A DNA stretch of 64,000 bases from Bacteroidota bacterium (GTDB lineage: Bacteria > Bacteroidota > Bacteroidia > JAFLBG01), in contig JAFLBG010000017.1 of the NCBI GenBank assembly GCA_017303975.1, positions 1 to 64,000 of the forward strand. The letters run 5' to 3'. The translations under genes were made by a program, and so were the position numbers. Every line of letters starts with the position of its first letter. Position 1 is the first letter of the stretch. The notes under the pieces are model-generated. The model did not search any database. It saw only the letters and a program-made list of their open reading frames with translations, and was not told the DNA's origin. Below are positions 46,658 through 54,373 of the stretch, piece after piece.

Positions 46658-48346
46658 TTAGTGTTCCAAATTACTATGCTCTAACAATCCGTTATAGTTT
46701 TTAGGAGAAACAATCTCTGGCTTACTAATTCCGTTGTATTGTATAATTAGTGGGTAATTACCAAGCTTTATTGTTTGTGAAGAAAGAAATTCGTCAAAAT
46801 CAAAAGAGATAGGCAATACAATGTATCTGTTTTTATGATGATTTAAATTTTGATTTAACAAAAGCTCATACTTCGCTTTTTGTTCTAAATCTTCTTTAAA
46901 TAAATTTTTCGGTTTTACTTTGTGGTACACATGATAATCAATAGCAATAAGCTCTTTAAGCACCGTATCATTCGGAAAATACTCATTAGCATACTTATCC
47001 AATATAACATACGTTTCTTCCAAAGAGTGTTTATGAAAATCGCTTACTAACTTAAAAAAATTACCTAATTCAATAAAAAAATCAAAAACACTGTATTTCG
47101 AAGTAACGTATTTCAGCGTATTAATTGCTTTTTTCTTATTCCAGTAAATCTCCAATATATTTTCTAAATCTACTATTTTAGTACGTTCTACTTTAGACAA
47201 ATATTTACTCTCTATAATTTGATACGGTGGCATTGGATCAAACACAAATTCATGTTGATTATGTTTGTCTCGCACCGGAGTACCTTTCAAAAACTTAAGA
47301 AACCCAAGTTGCAGTTCCGGAGCAAACAATTTAAATACTTCTTCAAAACTATATTTTATATCATCCCAATAATCTAACGGTAGCCCAACAATTAAATCGA
47401 GATGCATTTCAATTTTACTAGACAAGGCATTTATTACACCTTTTGTTTTTTCGAAATTTTGTTTTCTACTTACTTCTAAGTTTGCCTTTTGATTAACAGT
47501 TTGTATTCCTATCTCGAACCTAAACAAGTTTGGAGGCACATGTTCGTTTATATACTTAATAATGTCCGGATGAACAATATCGGCTGTAATTTCGAATTGA
47601 AAAACATTATCCGGATGATGATGTTCCAATATAAATTTGAATATATCAAGTGTGAAGTCCTTTTTTACATTAAATGTTCTATCTAAAAACTTAATTACCT
47701 TTCCATGTTTCATTAAATACAACAACGTTGCTTTAATACTATCGTTAGGTAAATAGCGAACTTTATTATCCAAACTAGCCAAACAAAATTCGCACTTGTA
47801 CGGACATCCGCGTGATGTTTCTAAATACAAAACTCTATTTTTCAACTCCTCAACATTGTCGTCTGAGTATGGATTAATATGTTCGAGCTCCTTTAAATCA
47901 AACATTACAGGAGCAGGATTATGCACTACACCTTCGGTTGTTTTTCTTACCAGCCCTGCAACATTAGTTACATTAGGGAACGATTCTATAAATTGTCTAA
48001 ATGGAATTTCCCCCTCCCCTACGATTATGTAATCAACCTCCGGCAATGCTATTATTTCTTGCCATTCATAACTTACCTCAGGACCGCCCAACACTATTGT
48101 AATGTGTGGATTTATTTTTTTTAATTCCTTTATAACGGCAATGGTAGGCGTAATATTCCAGATATAGCAACTAAATGCCACTACCGTATAACTAGAACAA
48201 TAATTTGCTATGTCAACTTTTGATTCTTTTATAGTAAATTCCTTCCACTCTAGCCCATCAAAGCTCTTGTTTAATTGGTACAACAACCTAATAGCTAAAT
48301 TAGAATGAATATATTTCGCATTAAGAGTTGTAAGAAGAATACGCAT
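46658..48346 (-). CDS. B12-binding-domain radical SAM protein, DUF4080 family
   Basis: A 562-residue protein. Residues 1-135 resemble a cobalamin-binding Rossmann domain ('VLGGPEVSYEWQE', 'DYIIVGEGEIPF'). The radical SAM cluster ligands are Cys181, Cys185 and Cys188 in 'SRGCPYKCEFC'. A DUF4080 C-terminal region follows. The substrate of this group is unknown. It begins 21 bases after the preceding minus-strand gene, so it may be the last gene of the YidD-containing operon. Confidence 0.88.
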   Translation of the reverse strand: MRILLTTLNAKYIHSNLAIRLLYQLNKSFDGLEWKEFTIKESKVDIANYCSSYTVVAFSCYIWNITPTIAVIKELKKINPHITIVLGGPEVSYEWQEIIALPEVDYIIVGEGEIPFRQFIESFPNVTNVAGLVRKTTEGVVHNPAPVMFDLKELEHINPYSDDNVEELKNRVLYLETSRGCPYKCEFCLASLDNKVRYLPNDSIKATLLYLMKHGKVIKFLDRTFNVKKDFTLDIFKFILEHHHPDNVFQFEITADIVHPDIIKYINEHVPPNLFRFEIGIQTVNQKANLEVSRKQNFEKTKGVINALSSKIEMHLDLIVGLPLDYWDDIKYSFEEVFKLFAPELQLGFLKFLKGTPVRDKHNQHEFVFDPMPPYQIIESKYLSKVERTKIVDLENILEIYWNKKKAINTLKYVTSKYSVFDFFIELGNFFKLVSDFHKHSLEETYVILDKYANEYFPNDTVLKELIAIDYHVYHKVKPKNLFKEDLEQKAKYELLLNQNLNHHKNRYIVLPISFDFDEFLSSQTIKLGNYPLIIQYNGISKPEIVSPKNYNGLLEHSNLEH

Positions 48347-48367
48347 GCTTTTAATTTAGAAACAAAG

Positions 48368-49225
48368 TTACATCAATAACGGGGTTAATTTAATTTTAAC
48401 TCGGCTATTGAATTCTTTCTTAATAACATCGTTTCTTTTTTCTGCTAAAAATTTCGACCTGCGAATGCCGCCTACATAAAACATTTGAAGCAAGCCGGTA
48501 CCAATTGTAAATGAAGAGAAATAATATTTATTGTACACCAACAAACCTGTAAAAGCAAAGCCGGACAAATTGAATACTGAACTCCAAATTCCTTCTTTTG
48601 TATATCCGGAATATACATGCCCCATTCCCGGTAAAAAAACAGATATATTCTCTGCCCTTCCGGGTATTTTAAGTTTAGGAAGCTTTTTGTCTGCATACTC
48701 ATTGTTTAGTAAGGAAAGCAAAGAATCTTTCATTGCAGAACTTAGTTGGTAGTTTTTTACGATAGATTGTATGTGTAGTTTGCAATCGCTCCATTTAAAT
48801 TTTTCATTTAAAATAAGTATATGCAATAGCTCGGAGTTCAATGTAAGCGCAGGATTTGTGACATCTAATTTAAGCTGCAATAATTGAGTTTCTGCTAAAT
48901 TAAAATTTGAGTTTAAATACGAACACAATGCCAATTGAAACCGACACTCCGCAGCCAAGGTGTCAGAAATTTCAGTAAAAACTAATCTCGAAAGAGTTGC
49001 TTCTGCTTCCGGATAACATCCCAATTGCTTATAACAATTTGCCTTTTTTAATAACGACTTATCAAAATCAATCGAAGTTTCAGATTGATATGCAAGTCGC
49101 TCGTAGGCAACTACAGCATCACTATACAGCCTAATAGAAAATAAACTATCTGCATCTAAAAACGTAGTTGCAAATAAACTATTTGTAACGGTTATAAGAA
49201 TTATATATGTCAAACAAAATCTCAT
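48368..49225 (-). CDS. Membrane protein with TPR-like N-terminal region and PGMGHVYSGY motif
   Basis: A 285-residue protein of no named family. A signal peptide (about 1-19) precedes a TPR-like helical region ('DADSLFSIRLYSDAVVAYERLAYQ', 'KANCYKQLGCYPEAEATLSRL'). After residue about 190 comes 'FLPGMGHVYSGYTKEGIWSSVFN' and hydrophobic helices ending near a 'GGIRRSKF' turn. The PGxGxxYxGxxxxG phrase resembles TM2/DUF5683-type membrane proteins. The upstream neighbour carries the same C-terminal layout, so the two look like diverged paralogues. The start overlaps that gene by 47 bases. Confidence 0.7.
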   Translation of the reverse strand: MRFCLTYIILITVTNSLFATTFLDADSLFSIRLYSDAVVAYERLAYQSETSIDFDKSLLKKANCYKQLGCYPEAEATLSRLVFTEISDTLAAECRFQLALCSYLNSNFNLAETQLLQLKLDVTNPALTLNSELLHILILNEKFKWSDCKLHIQSIVKNYQLSSAMKDSLLSLLNNEYADKKLPKLKIPGRAENISVFLPGMGHVYSGYTKEGIWSSVFNLSGFAFTGLLVYNKYYFSSFTIGTGLLQMFYVGGIRRSKFLAEKRNDVIKKEFNSRVKIKLTPLLM

Positions 49226-50051
49226 TATCTATCTCTTTATACTTATCAGCTCTTTTAAGTTTTACACTATAGGCACTTCCAACAATACTTCCAAGGTAAA
49301 ATGTGGTAAACAGCGACCCAAAAATGTAGGTTTGCGGTGTATTTAAACCATCTCTATAAATAGACTCTGCTGTGGCAGTTGCAAATATTAAGTTTGGCAT
49401 AAATGACGATAATGCCTTGCCACTGTACCCTGCATACATTTTGCCCGATCCGGGAATAACAGCGGATAGCAATCCGGCTACAAATGGCGATTTTCGTTTA
49501 ATTTTTTTCAAATCCACATAGTACATCAAAATATCTTTTTCTTCTTTAGCTAGTCTATAATCTTTTTCGCCAAACCTACTCGAAATAGAATCGAATGACC
49601 GCCAATTTCTATTCAAAAGTGCACTTGCCGCTTTTTGATAATTTATAAAGTGGTTCATATCATCTGTTGTATCTACTTTAATAGAATGAACAATACTATC
49701 GCCCAACATTCTTTTTCCGGTAAATAAATAACTATATGATAGCAGCAACGCGCTTTTTGTTTTTAAAGATGGAGAACTTATGTTTTTTAAATAAACAATA
49801 CAGCTATCAAATTTTTTCGATTTATGATAATTACTTGCAATAATAAAATCAATAGAATCAACTGTTGTACTTGAAATTTCCGGATATGTGGTTTTACATT
49901 TTTTTAACACATAATTAGCATCTTCCAACAAATTATTGGACAATAAATACCTTACAAAAGAAAACTCTTCTGCAATGCTTGTTTGTGAATGTAAGATGTT
50001 TGTAATTACAATAAAAAAAGCAATCAGCTTATATGTTTTGTAGCGTCTCAA
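49179..50051 (-). CDS. Membrane protein with PGSGKMYAGY motif, paralogue of its downstream neighbour
   Basis: A 290-residue protein of no named family. A signal peptide (ending HSQTS, about residue 25) leads to a helical region of about 170 residues. 'AVIPGSGKMYAGYSGKALSSFMPNLIF' and two to three hydrophobic helices follow, ending 'GSIVGSAYSVKLKRADKY'. The start must be TTG: the frame has no Met before residue about 115, and the TTG forms a TTGA overlap with the TGA stop of the YidD gene (50048-50051), a signature of translational coupling. Exported or inner-membrane location is predicted; function unknown. Confidence 0.7.
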   Translation of the reverse strand: MRRYKTYKLIAFFIVITNILHSQTSIAEEFSFVRYLLSNNLLEDANYVLKKCKTTYPEISSTTVDSIDFIIASNYHKSKKFDSCIVYLKNISSPSLKTKSALLLSYSYLFTGKRMLGDSIVHSIKVDTTDDMNHFINYQKAASALLNRNWRSFDSISSRFGEKDYRLAKEEKDILMYYVDLKKIKRKSPFVAGLLSAVIPGSGKMYAGYSGKALSSFMPNLIFATATAESIYRDGLNTPQTYIFGSLFTTFYLGSIVGSAYSVKLKRADKYKEIDNEILFDIYNSYNRYK

Positions 50052-50506
50052 TAATGCAGATGTTGATAGGTTTCAACAGAATCGATAATTCTATTTGATG
50101 TTTCTCTAAGATGATAATAATTGAAATCTCTTTTTGCCATTGCAGTGCATCTTGTAAGCCTATCTGCCGTAAGCGGAATTCCTTTTAGCAATCCGTAGGT
50201 GCGTATTACTTGGCGACTAAAAGACGAACAGCTTATTTCATAAGGACAATCTGCACCTAATTGTTTCGAAATATATTTTTGGTAAACAAATAACGAGCCT
50301 CCAAAAAACAAACTCACAGGATTGTACTTTACAAAAACATTTTTTTTGTCGGCAAACAAGTACGAAACTTTTCTTTCGTTGAATCGACTATCCGGAAACT
50401 CTTTGCTTAACGCTATACCCCAGTCACTCTTTGTTTGAGCAACAGATAAAAGTGCAAATACTTGCAGCAACACACTACTTCTTAGGACTCGTAACCACTT
50501 TTGCAT
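50048..50506 (-). CDS. YidD-domain protein with an N-terminal signal peptide
   Basis: A 152-residue protein. The YidD (PF01809) core lies at about 73-127: 'YQKYISKQLGADCPYEISCSSFSRQVIRTYGLLKGIPLTADRLTRC', including Cys87, Cys93 and Cys120. Ordinary YidD is about 70-110 residues, cytoplasmic-face and next to rnpA/yidC, helping membrane protein insertion. Here the domain is preceded by a clear signal peptide (about 1-24) and a 45-residue extension. No rnpA, rpmH or yidC is near. An exported, diverged YidD-like role is inferred. The start overlaps the upstream gene by 32 bases. Confidence 0.82.
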   Translation of the reverse strand: MQKWLRVLRSSVLLQVFALLSVAQTKSDWGIALSKEFPDSRFNERKVSYLFADKKNVFVKYNPVSLFFGGSLFVYQKYISKQLGADCPYEISCSSFSRQVIRTYGLLKGIPLTADRLTRCTAMAKRDFNYYHLRETSNRIIDSVETYQHLHY

Positions 50507-51185
50507 TCGAAGGAATAATAAAATCAATTAACTTAGAATCTGCCTGCTCATTAAACATCGGAGACGAATAGGTTCTTTTGGTAATACTTGAATCTTGAGG
50601 AGTCATAAATGTAATTTCAGTAACCGACATCGGAAAATTAATATTCCCAACCTTTTGGTAATTTCCAAAGTAGGTTTTGTTGTCTATTTCCTTTTTAGGA
50701 TTGTAAATACCAATATAAATAGGCAAGTTGTTTTCATATACAAGTTCGGCAGTTGCAGCACCTGCTTTAGATACTATAGAGCCAATCCAGTTTTTAATTA
50801 GTAGTTTATCTTCTGTTCTTACATCGCTTAGCTTAAAGCCAAGATTAGGCAGTCCCATATCGCTGGTTTTATTAGCCATAAAGCAGTTTATAAAGCTGTA
50901 TTTGGAGCTGTATTCCATTCCCAATTCTCTAATAACCGTATTGGTAGCAGGATCGTACATTTTATAATCTCCTTTGGCATCGGTTACAATGTATCGCTCC
51001 ATAGGTTTGCTAAAGTAGGTTACCATTTTTCCGTCTATATTTTTATAGCCAACCTTACCTTCTGCCGAAATATACTTTGCTTTATACAGGGTTTTTGCTG
51101 TCATATTTATACTTAGTTGATAAATTGGCGCAAAAGATGCAAAAGTGAAAACAATACAAATACAAAAAATGAAACGAATAAACAT
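50475..51185 (-). CDS. Exported protein, possibly LolA-like, first gene of the YidD operon
   Basis: A 236-residue protein with a signal peptide (about 1-20). The mature part is beta-rich, with features reminiscent of LolA/LolB-like or DUF4412-type proteins: 'GKVGYKNIDGKMVTYFSKPMERYIVTDAKGDYKMYDPATNTV', then 'NKTYFGNYQKVGNINFPMSVTEITF'. I cannot place it firmly. The ATG at 51185 is chosen because it opens the signal peptide and lies after a TACATTTG promoter element; the frame extends to 51242, which would cross that element. It overlaps the YidD gene by 32 bases. Confidence 0.7.
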   Translation of the reverse strand: MFIRFIFCICIVFTFASFAPIYQLSINMTAKTLYKAKYISAEGKVGYKNIDGKMVTYFSKPMERYIVTDAKGDYKMYDPATNTVIRELGMEYSSKYSFINCFMANKTSDMGLPNLGFKLSDVRTEDKLLIKNWIGSIVSKAGAATAELVYENNLPIYIGIYNPKKEIDNKTYFGNYQKVGNINFPMSVTEITFMTPQDSSITKRTYSSPMFNEQADSKLIDFIIPSNAKVVTSPKK

Positions 51186-51204
51186 ATAATTCCGTATTGG
51201 ATGG

Positions 51205-51212
51205 CAAATGTA
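51205..51212 (-). promoter_or_regulatory. TACATTTG -7 element of the YidD-containing operon
   Basis: The minus strand reads TACATTTG, 19 bases before the ATG at 51185 and downstream of the terminator at 51231-51264. A -33 TTG at the usual distance is not obvious. Confidence 0.55.
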
Positions 51213-51230
51213 TAATAAACTAAGTGCATA

Positions 51231-51264
51231 AAAAAGCCCCAATCAAAATGATTGAGGCTTTTAA
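51231..51264 (-). terminator. Terminator of the beta-barrel protein gene
   Basis: AAAAGCC-C-CAATCA and TGATTG-A-GGCTTTT pair with a single C-A mismatch around a 3-base loop. On the minus strand the hairpin is followed by a T run. It lies 19 bases past the stop at 51283. Confidence 0.78.
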
Positions 51265-51282
51265 AACCCATTAAATGTTTGT

Positions 51283-51903
51283 CTAAAATTTTAAATTTAA
51301 TCCCATCATTGCATAATAAGGTGAGCCAATTGCACCTTCTAAATTAAATCCAATGTTTTGAGTAAAAAAGTAGCGCATCCCAACTAGTGCTTGGAATGTT
51401 GGACGTGAGTTAAACTGATTAATAAATTCACCTGTATTATCTCCTGTTACAGACCAAAGTGTATAAGAAATTCTTCCACCTGCATACATATCTAAATTTT
51501 CACTAGTTCCACCAAAGTGAAACAATGGTCGAACACCAATATTAGTTCTGGAAATGGTAGTTTTAAAATTACCAACAAAATAATATCCATTGTCATCATA
51601 ATAATCTGAATATTTTGATGTAAGGCTTTGATAAGAAGCCGCAACACCTAAGCTAAATACTTTTGCTACACCATAGTCAAGCATTACGTTCATACCGGGA
51701 GTTACACTAATACTTGCGCTGCTTCCGGAAGTATTTACTGATTCTTTAGCTAAATTGGCAAGTAGGCCAACTAGACTAAAACTAGCACCGCCAGTAACTA
51801 CAATATCTCCTTTTTCTTTTTGAGCAAAAACAGAATTTGGTTTAACTAGCCAACTAATAGCAATTATTAAAGCAATGGTTTTAATGGTAATTTGTTTGTT
51901 CAT
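51283..51903 (-). CDS. Outer-membrane beta-barrel protein
   Basis: A 206-residue protein with a signal peptide (MNKQITIKTIALIIAISWLVKPNSVFAQ). Strands of an eight-stranded small barrel follow, such as 'KVFSLGVAASYQSLTS', 'TISRTNIGVRPLFHFGG', 'LDMYAGGRISYTLWSV' and 'GFNLEGAIGSPYYAMMGLNLKF' at the end. It resembles OmpA/OmpX-like barrels of Bacteroidota. The ATG at 51903 is chosen because it opens the signal peptide. No partner domain is present. Confidence 0.75.
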   Translation of the reverse strand: MNKQITIKTIALIIAISWLVKPNSVFAQKEKGDIVVTGGASFSLVGLLANLAKESVNTSGSSASISVTPGMNVMLDYGVAKVFSLGVAASYQSLTSKYSDYYDDNGYYFVGNFKTTISRTNIGVRPLFHFGGTSENLDMYAGGRISYTLWSVTGDNTGEFINQFNSRPTFQALVGMRYFFTQNIGFNLEGAIGSPYYAMMGLNLKF

Positions 51904-52085
51904 TTTATAAGTTTTTGTTTGTTCTAATATACATTTTTTGTCGTTTAACACCAATATACTCTCCAATAAAGGCATTGCTAAAAATTACAGATATTCTTTC
52001 TAGGATATAAACATGAGCTGCAAAACATCTTGCATTTCAACTATTTTAAATTCTGCACTGCATTCACAATAATAGAGTAAATAAA

Positions 52086-52163
52086 AAATCCCCACACCTC
52101 GAAGGTGTGGGGATCCTAAAAACCATGGCATTGGTTTTTATAGTCCGGCTTATCTAAGCCGGA
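52086..52163 (-). terminator. Three consecutive hairpins after rpsA, the last a terminator
   Basis: In transcript order after the rpsA stop: TCCGGCTTA/TAAGCCGGA (52144-52163, perfect 9 bp, 2-base loop), AAAACCA/TGGTTTT (about 52129-52139 region, 6-base loop), and ATCCCCACACCT/AGGTGTGGGGAT (52088-52114, perfect 12 bp, 3-base loop) followed by a T run. The last is a normal terminator; the first two may protect the 3' end. Confidence 0.85.
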
Positions 52164-52179
52164 TTATTACTTTGAAAAA

Positions 52180-54009
52180 CTATTCTTTAGAATCACCTTT
52201 TTTTTCGGTTTGTTCCATTTCTTTCTTCAAATTAGAAAGAACAGACAAATCTCCTAAGGTTGTTTTTTCTTGGTTATCTTTTACTTTTTTAACAGCTGAT
52301 TTAGTTTCGTTAAATGCTGCTTTTTTCTCAGCAGTTTTAGCTACTTTTTCTTCAACCATTTTAGCATCGTTAATCTTTGCATGAGAAACGATTATCTTTC
52401 TGTTTTCTTTTGAAAACTCAAGAACCATAAAATCTATAACCTCATCAACACCTGCTGATTTTCCATCTAACTTAACCAAATGACGAGTTGGAGCAAATCC
52501 TTCTACACCGTATGGTAATGAAATAACAGCACCTTTATCATTTACACTTAAAATTGTTCCTTTGTGAATAGAATCAACAGTAAACACTGTTTCAAATACA
52601 TCCCAAGGATTGTCTTCTAATTGTTTATGACCTAAGCTTAATCTTCTTGTTTCAGCATCTACTTCTAGAACTACAACCTCTAACTTATCGCCAGCTTTTG
52701 CAAATTCTAATGGATGTTTTATTTTTTTAGACCAAGACAAATCAGAAATGTGAACTAATCCATCTACACCTTCTTCTAACTCAACAAATATACCAAAGTT
52801 GGTAAAGTTGCGAACTGTACCGGTATGTTTAGAACCTTTTGGATATTTATTGATAATGTCAGCCCAAGGATCCGGAGAAAGTTGCTTAACGCCTAAAGAC
52901 ATTTTTCTTTCTTCTCTATCTAGAGTTAAAATTTGTGCTTCAATTTCGTCACCTACTTTAAAGAAGTCTTGTGCACTTCTTAAATGTTGAGACCATGACA
53001 TTTCAGAAACGTGAACCAAGCCTTCTACGCCAGGAGCTATTTCTAAAAATGCACCATAATCAGCAATAACAACAACTTTACCTTTTACTTTATCGCCAAT
53101 TTGTAATTTAGCATCTAAAGCATCCCAAGGATGAGATGTAAGTTGTTTCAATCCAAGTGCAATTCTCTTTTTATCGTTATCAAAATCAAGAATTACTACG
53201 TTTATTTTCGAATCAAGTTTTACAATTTCTTCAGGATGGTTAATTCTACCCCAAGATAAGTCGGTAATATGGATTAATCCATCTACCCCACCTAAATCGA
53301 TAAACACACCGTAAGAAGTAATGTTTTTAACAGTACCTTCTAATACTTGTCCTTTTTCTAATTTAGAAATAATATCTTTTTTCTGTTGTTCAAGTTCTGC
53401 CTCGATAAGAGCTTTGTGAGAAACAACAACGTTTTTAAATTCGTTATTAATTTTAACAACCTTAAACTCCATTGTTTTGTTAACGTAGATATCGTAATCT
53501 CTAATTGGTTTAACATCAATTTGAGAACCCGGTAAAAACGCTTCAATTCCAAATACATCAACAATAAGACCACCTTTGGTACGGCATTTAACCAAACCTT
53601 TAATAATTTCGTCATTGTTAAGCGCATCGTTAACTCTGTCCCATGATTTCATGGCGCGAGCTTTTTTATGCGATAAAACTAATTGACCGGTTTTGTCTTC
53701 TTGGTTTTCGATATAAACTTCAACAGTATCGCCAACTTTTAAGTCGGGATTGTATCTAAATTCTGAAAGAGCAACAACTCCGTCAGATTTATATCCAATA
53801 TTTACAACTACTTCTTTGTTGTTTTTCGTAACAACAGTACCTTCCATCACCTCTGCATCCGAAATAGTTCTTAATGTCTTTTCGTAAAGAGACTCTAATT
53901 TTTCTTTCTCAGCTTTTGTGTAATTGTTGTGTTTGTTTCCAACCACATCCCAATTGAAATCTTCTAATGTAGCAACATCTGCTACTTCTTGTGTTTTTGT
54001 TTCTGCCAT
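52180..54009 (-). CDS. rpsA: 30S ribosomal protein S1
   Basis: A 609-residue S1 with six S1 (OB-fold) RNA-binding domains. The last four are most regular: 'EGTVKNITSYGVFIDLGGVDGLIHITDLSW', 'KGKVVVIADYGAFLEIAPGVEGLVHVSEMSW', 'TGTVRNFTNFGIFVELEEGVDGLVHISDLSW' and 'KGTILSVNDKGAVISLPYGVEGF'. The tail is Lys/Glu/Ala-rich. S1 brings mRNA to the 30S subunit, which matters in Bacteroidota because Shine-Dalgarno pairing is weak there. It is monocistronic, with a TATATTTG element and a multi-hairpin 3' end. Confidence 0.97.
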   Translation of the reverse strand: MAETKTQEVADVATLEDFNWDVVGNKHNNYTKAEKEKLESLYEKTLRTISDAEVMEGTVVTKNNKEVVVNIGYKSDGVVALSEFRYNPDLKVGDTVEVYIENQEDKTGQLVLSHKKARAMKSWDRVNDALNNDEIIKGLVKCRTKGGLIVDVFGIEAFLPGSQIDVKPIRDYDIYVNKTMEFKVVKINNEFKNVVVSHKALIEAELEQQKKDIISKLEKGQVLEGTVKNITSYGVFIDLGGVDGLIHITDLSWGRINHPEEIVKLDSKINVVILDFDNDKKRIALGLKQLTSHPWDALDAKLQIGDKVKGKVVVIADYGAFLEIAPGVEGLVHVSEMSWSQHLRSAQDFFKVGDEIEAQILTLDREERKMSLGVKQLSPDPWADIINKYPKGSKHTGTVRNFTNFGIFVELEEGVDGLVHISDLSWSKKIKHPLEFAKAGDKLEVVVLEVDAETRRLSLGHKQLEDNPWDVFETVFTVDSIHKGTILSVNDKGAVISLPYGVEGFAPTRHLVKLDGKSAGVDEVIDFMVLEFSKENRKIIVSHAKINDAKMVEEKVAKTAEKKAAFNETKSAVKKVKDNQEKTTLGDLSVLSNLKKEMEQTEKKGDSKE

Positions 54010-54097
54010 GATTCGGCTTTTAAAAATGTGTTTATTTAGTAGGTATCAATAAACATGTTTTACATCTGCACCCTACTTGCAGTTTTTTATCAGGAAG

Positions 54098-54105
54098 CAA
54101 ATATA
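54098..54105 (-). promoter_or_regulatory. TATATTTG -7 element of rpsA
   Basis: The minus strand reads TATATTTG, 88 bases before the rpsA ATG, implying a leader of about 80 bases. A small CTGCA/TGCAG hairpin lies in that leader near 54068-54085. No TTG was found at the usual -33 distance. Confidence 0.5.
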
Positions 54106-54373
54106 TCAAAACAGCCGAAAGTAAACTAGTTATTTGTAAAATTTAACAATAAAAAGCTCATGCATTACTCTATTCAGGCGCAAATGGCTCATTATTAACA
54201 ATGTAAGTTTAATTGTTAATAACTTGAAGCTGTTAAATTTATTAAAAAATTCATGTGTATTGATAATCAGCAACTTAAAAATTTTAGAGATTTTTTGTTC
54301 ACAAGCTATCAACTTGCAATTAAAAATTAGGATGCCTAATTTTAACCACAAATTTACAACTCCAATTAGTATC
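54106..54373. other. Divergent intergenic region between rpsA and the TPR membrane protein gene
   Basis: Together with the rpsA leader this is about 360 gene-free bases, very AT-rich. A TAATTTTA element (54337-54344) on the plus strand could serve the downstream gene. I see no conserved RNA or repeat here. Confidence 0.4.
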
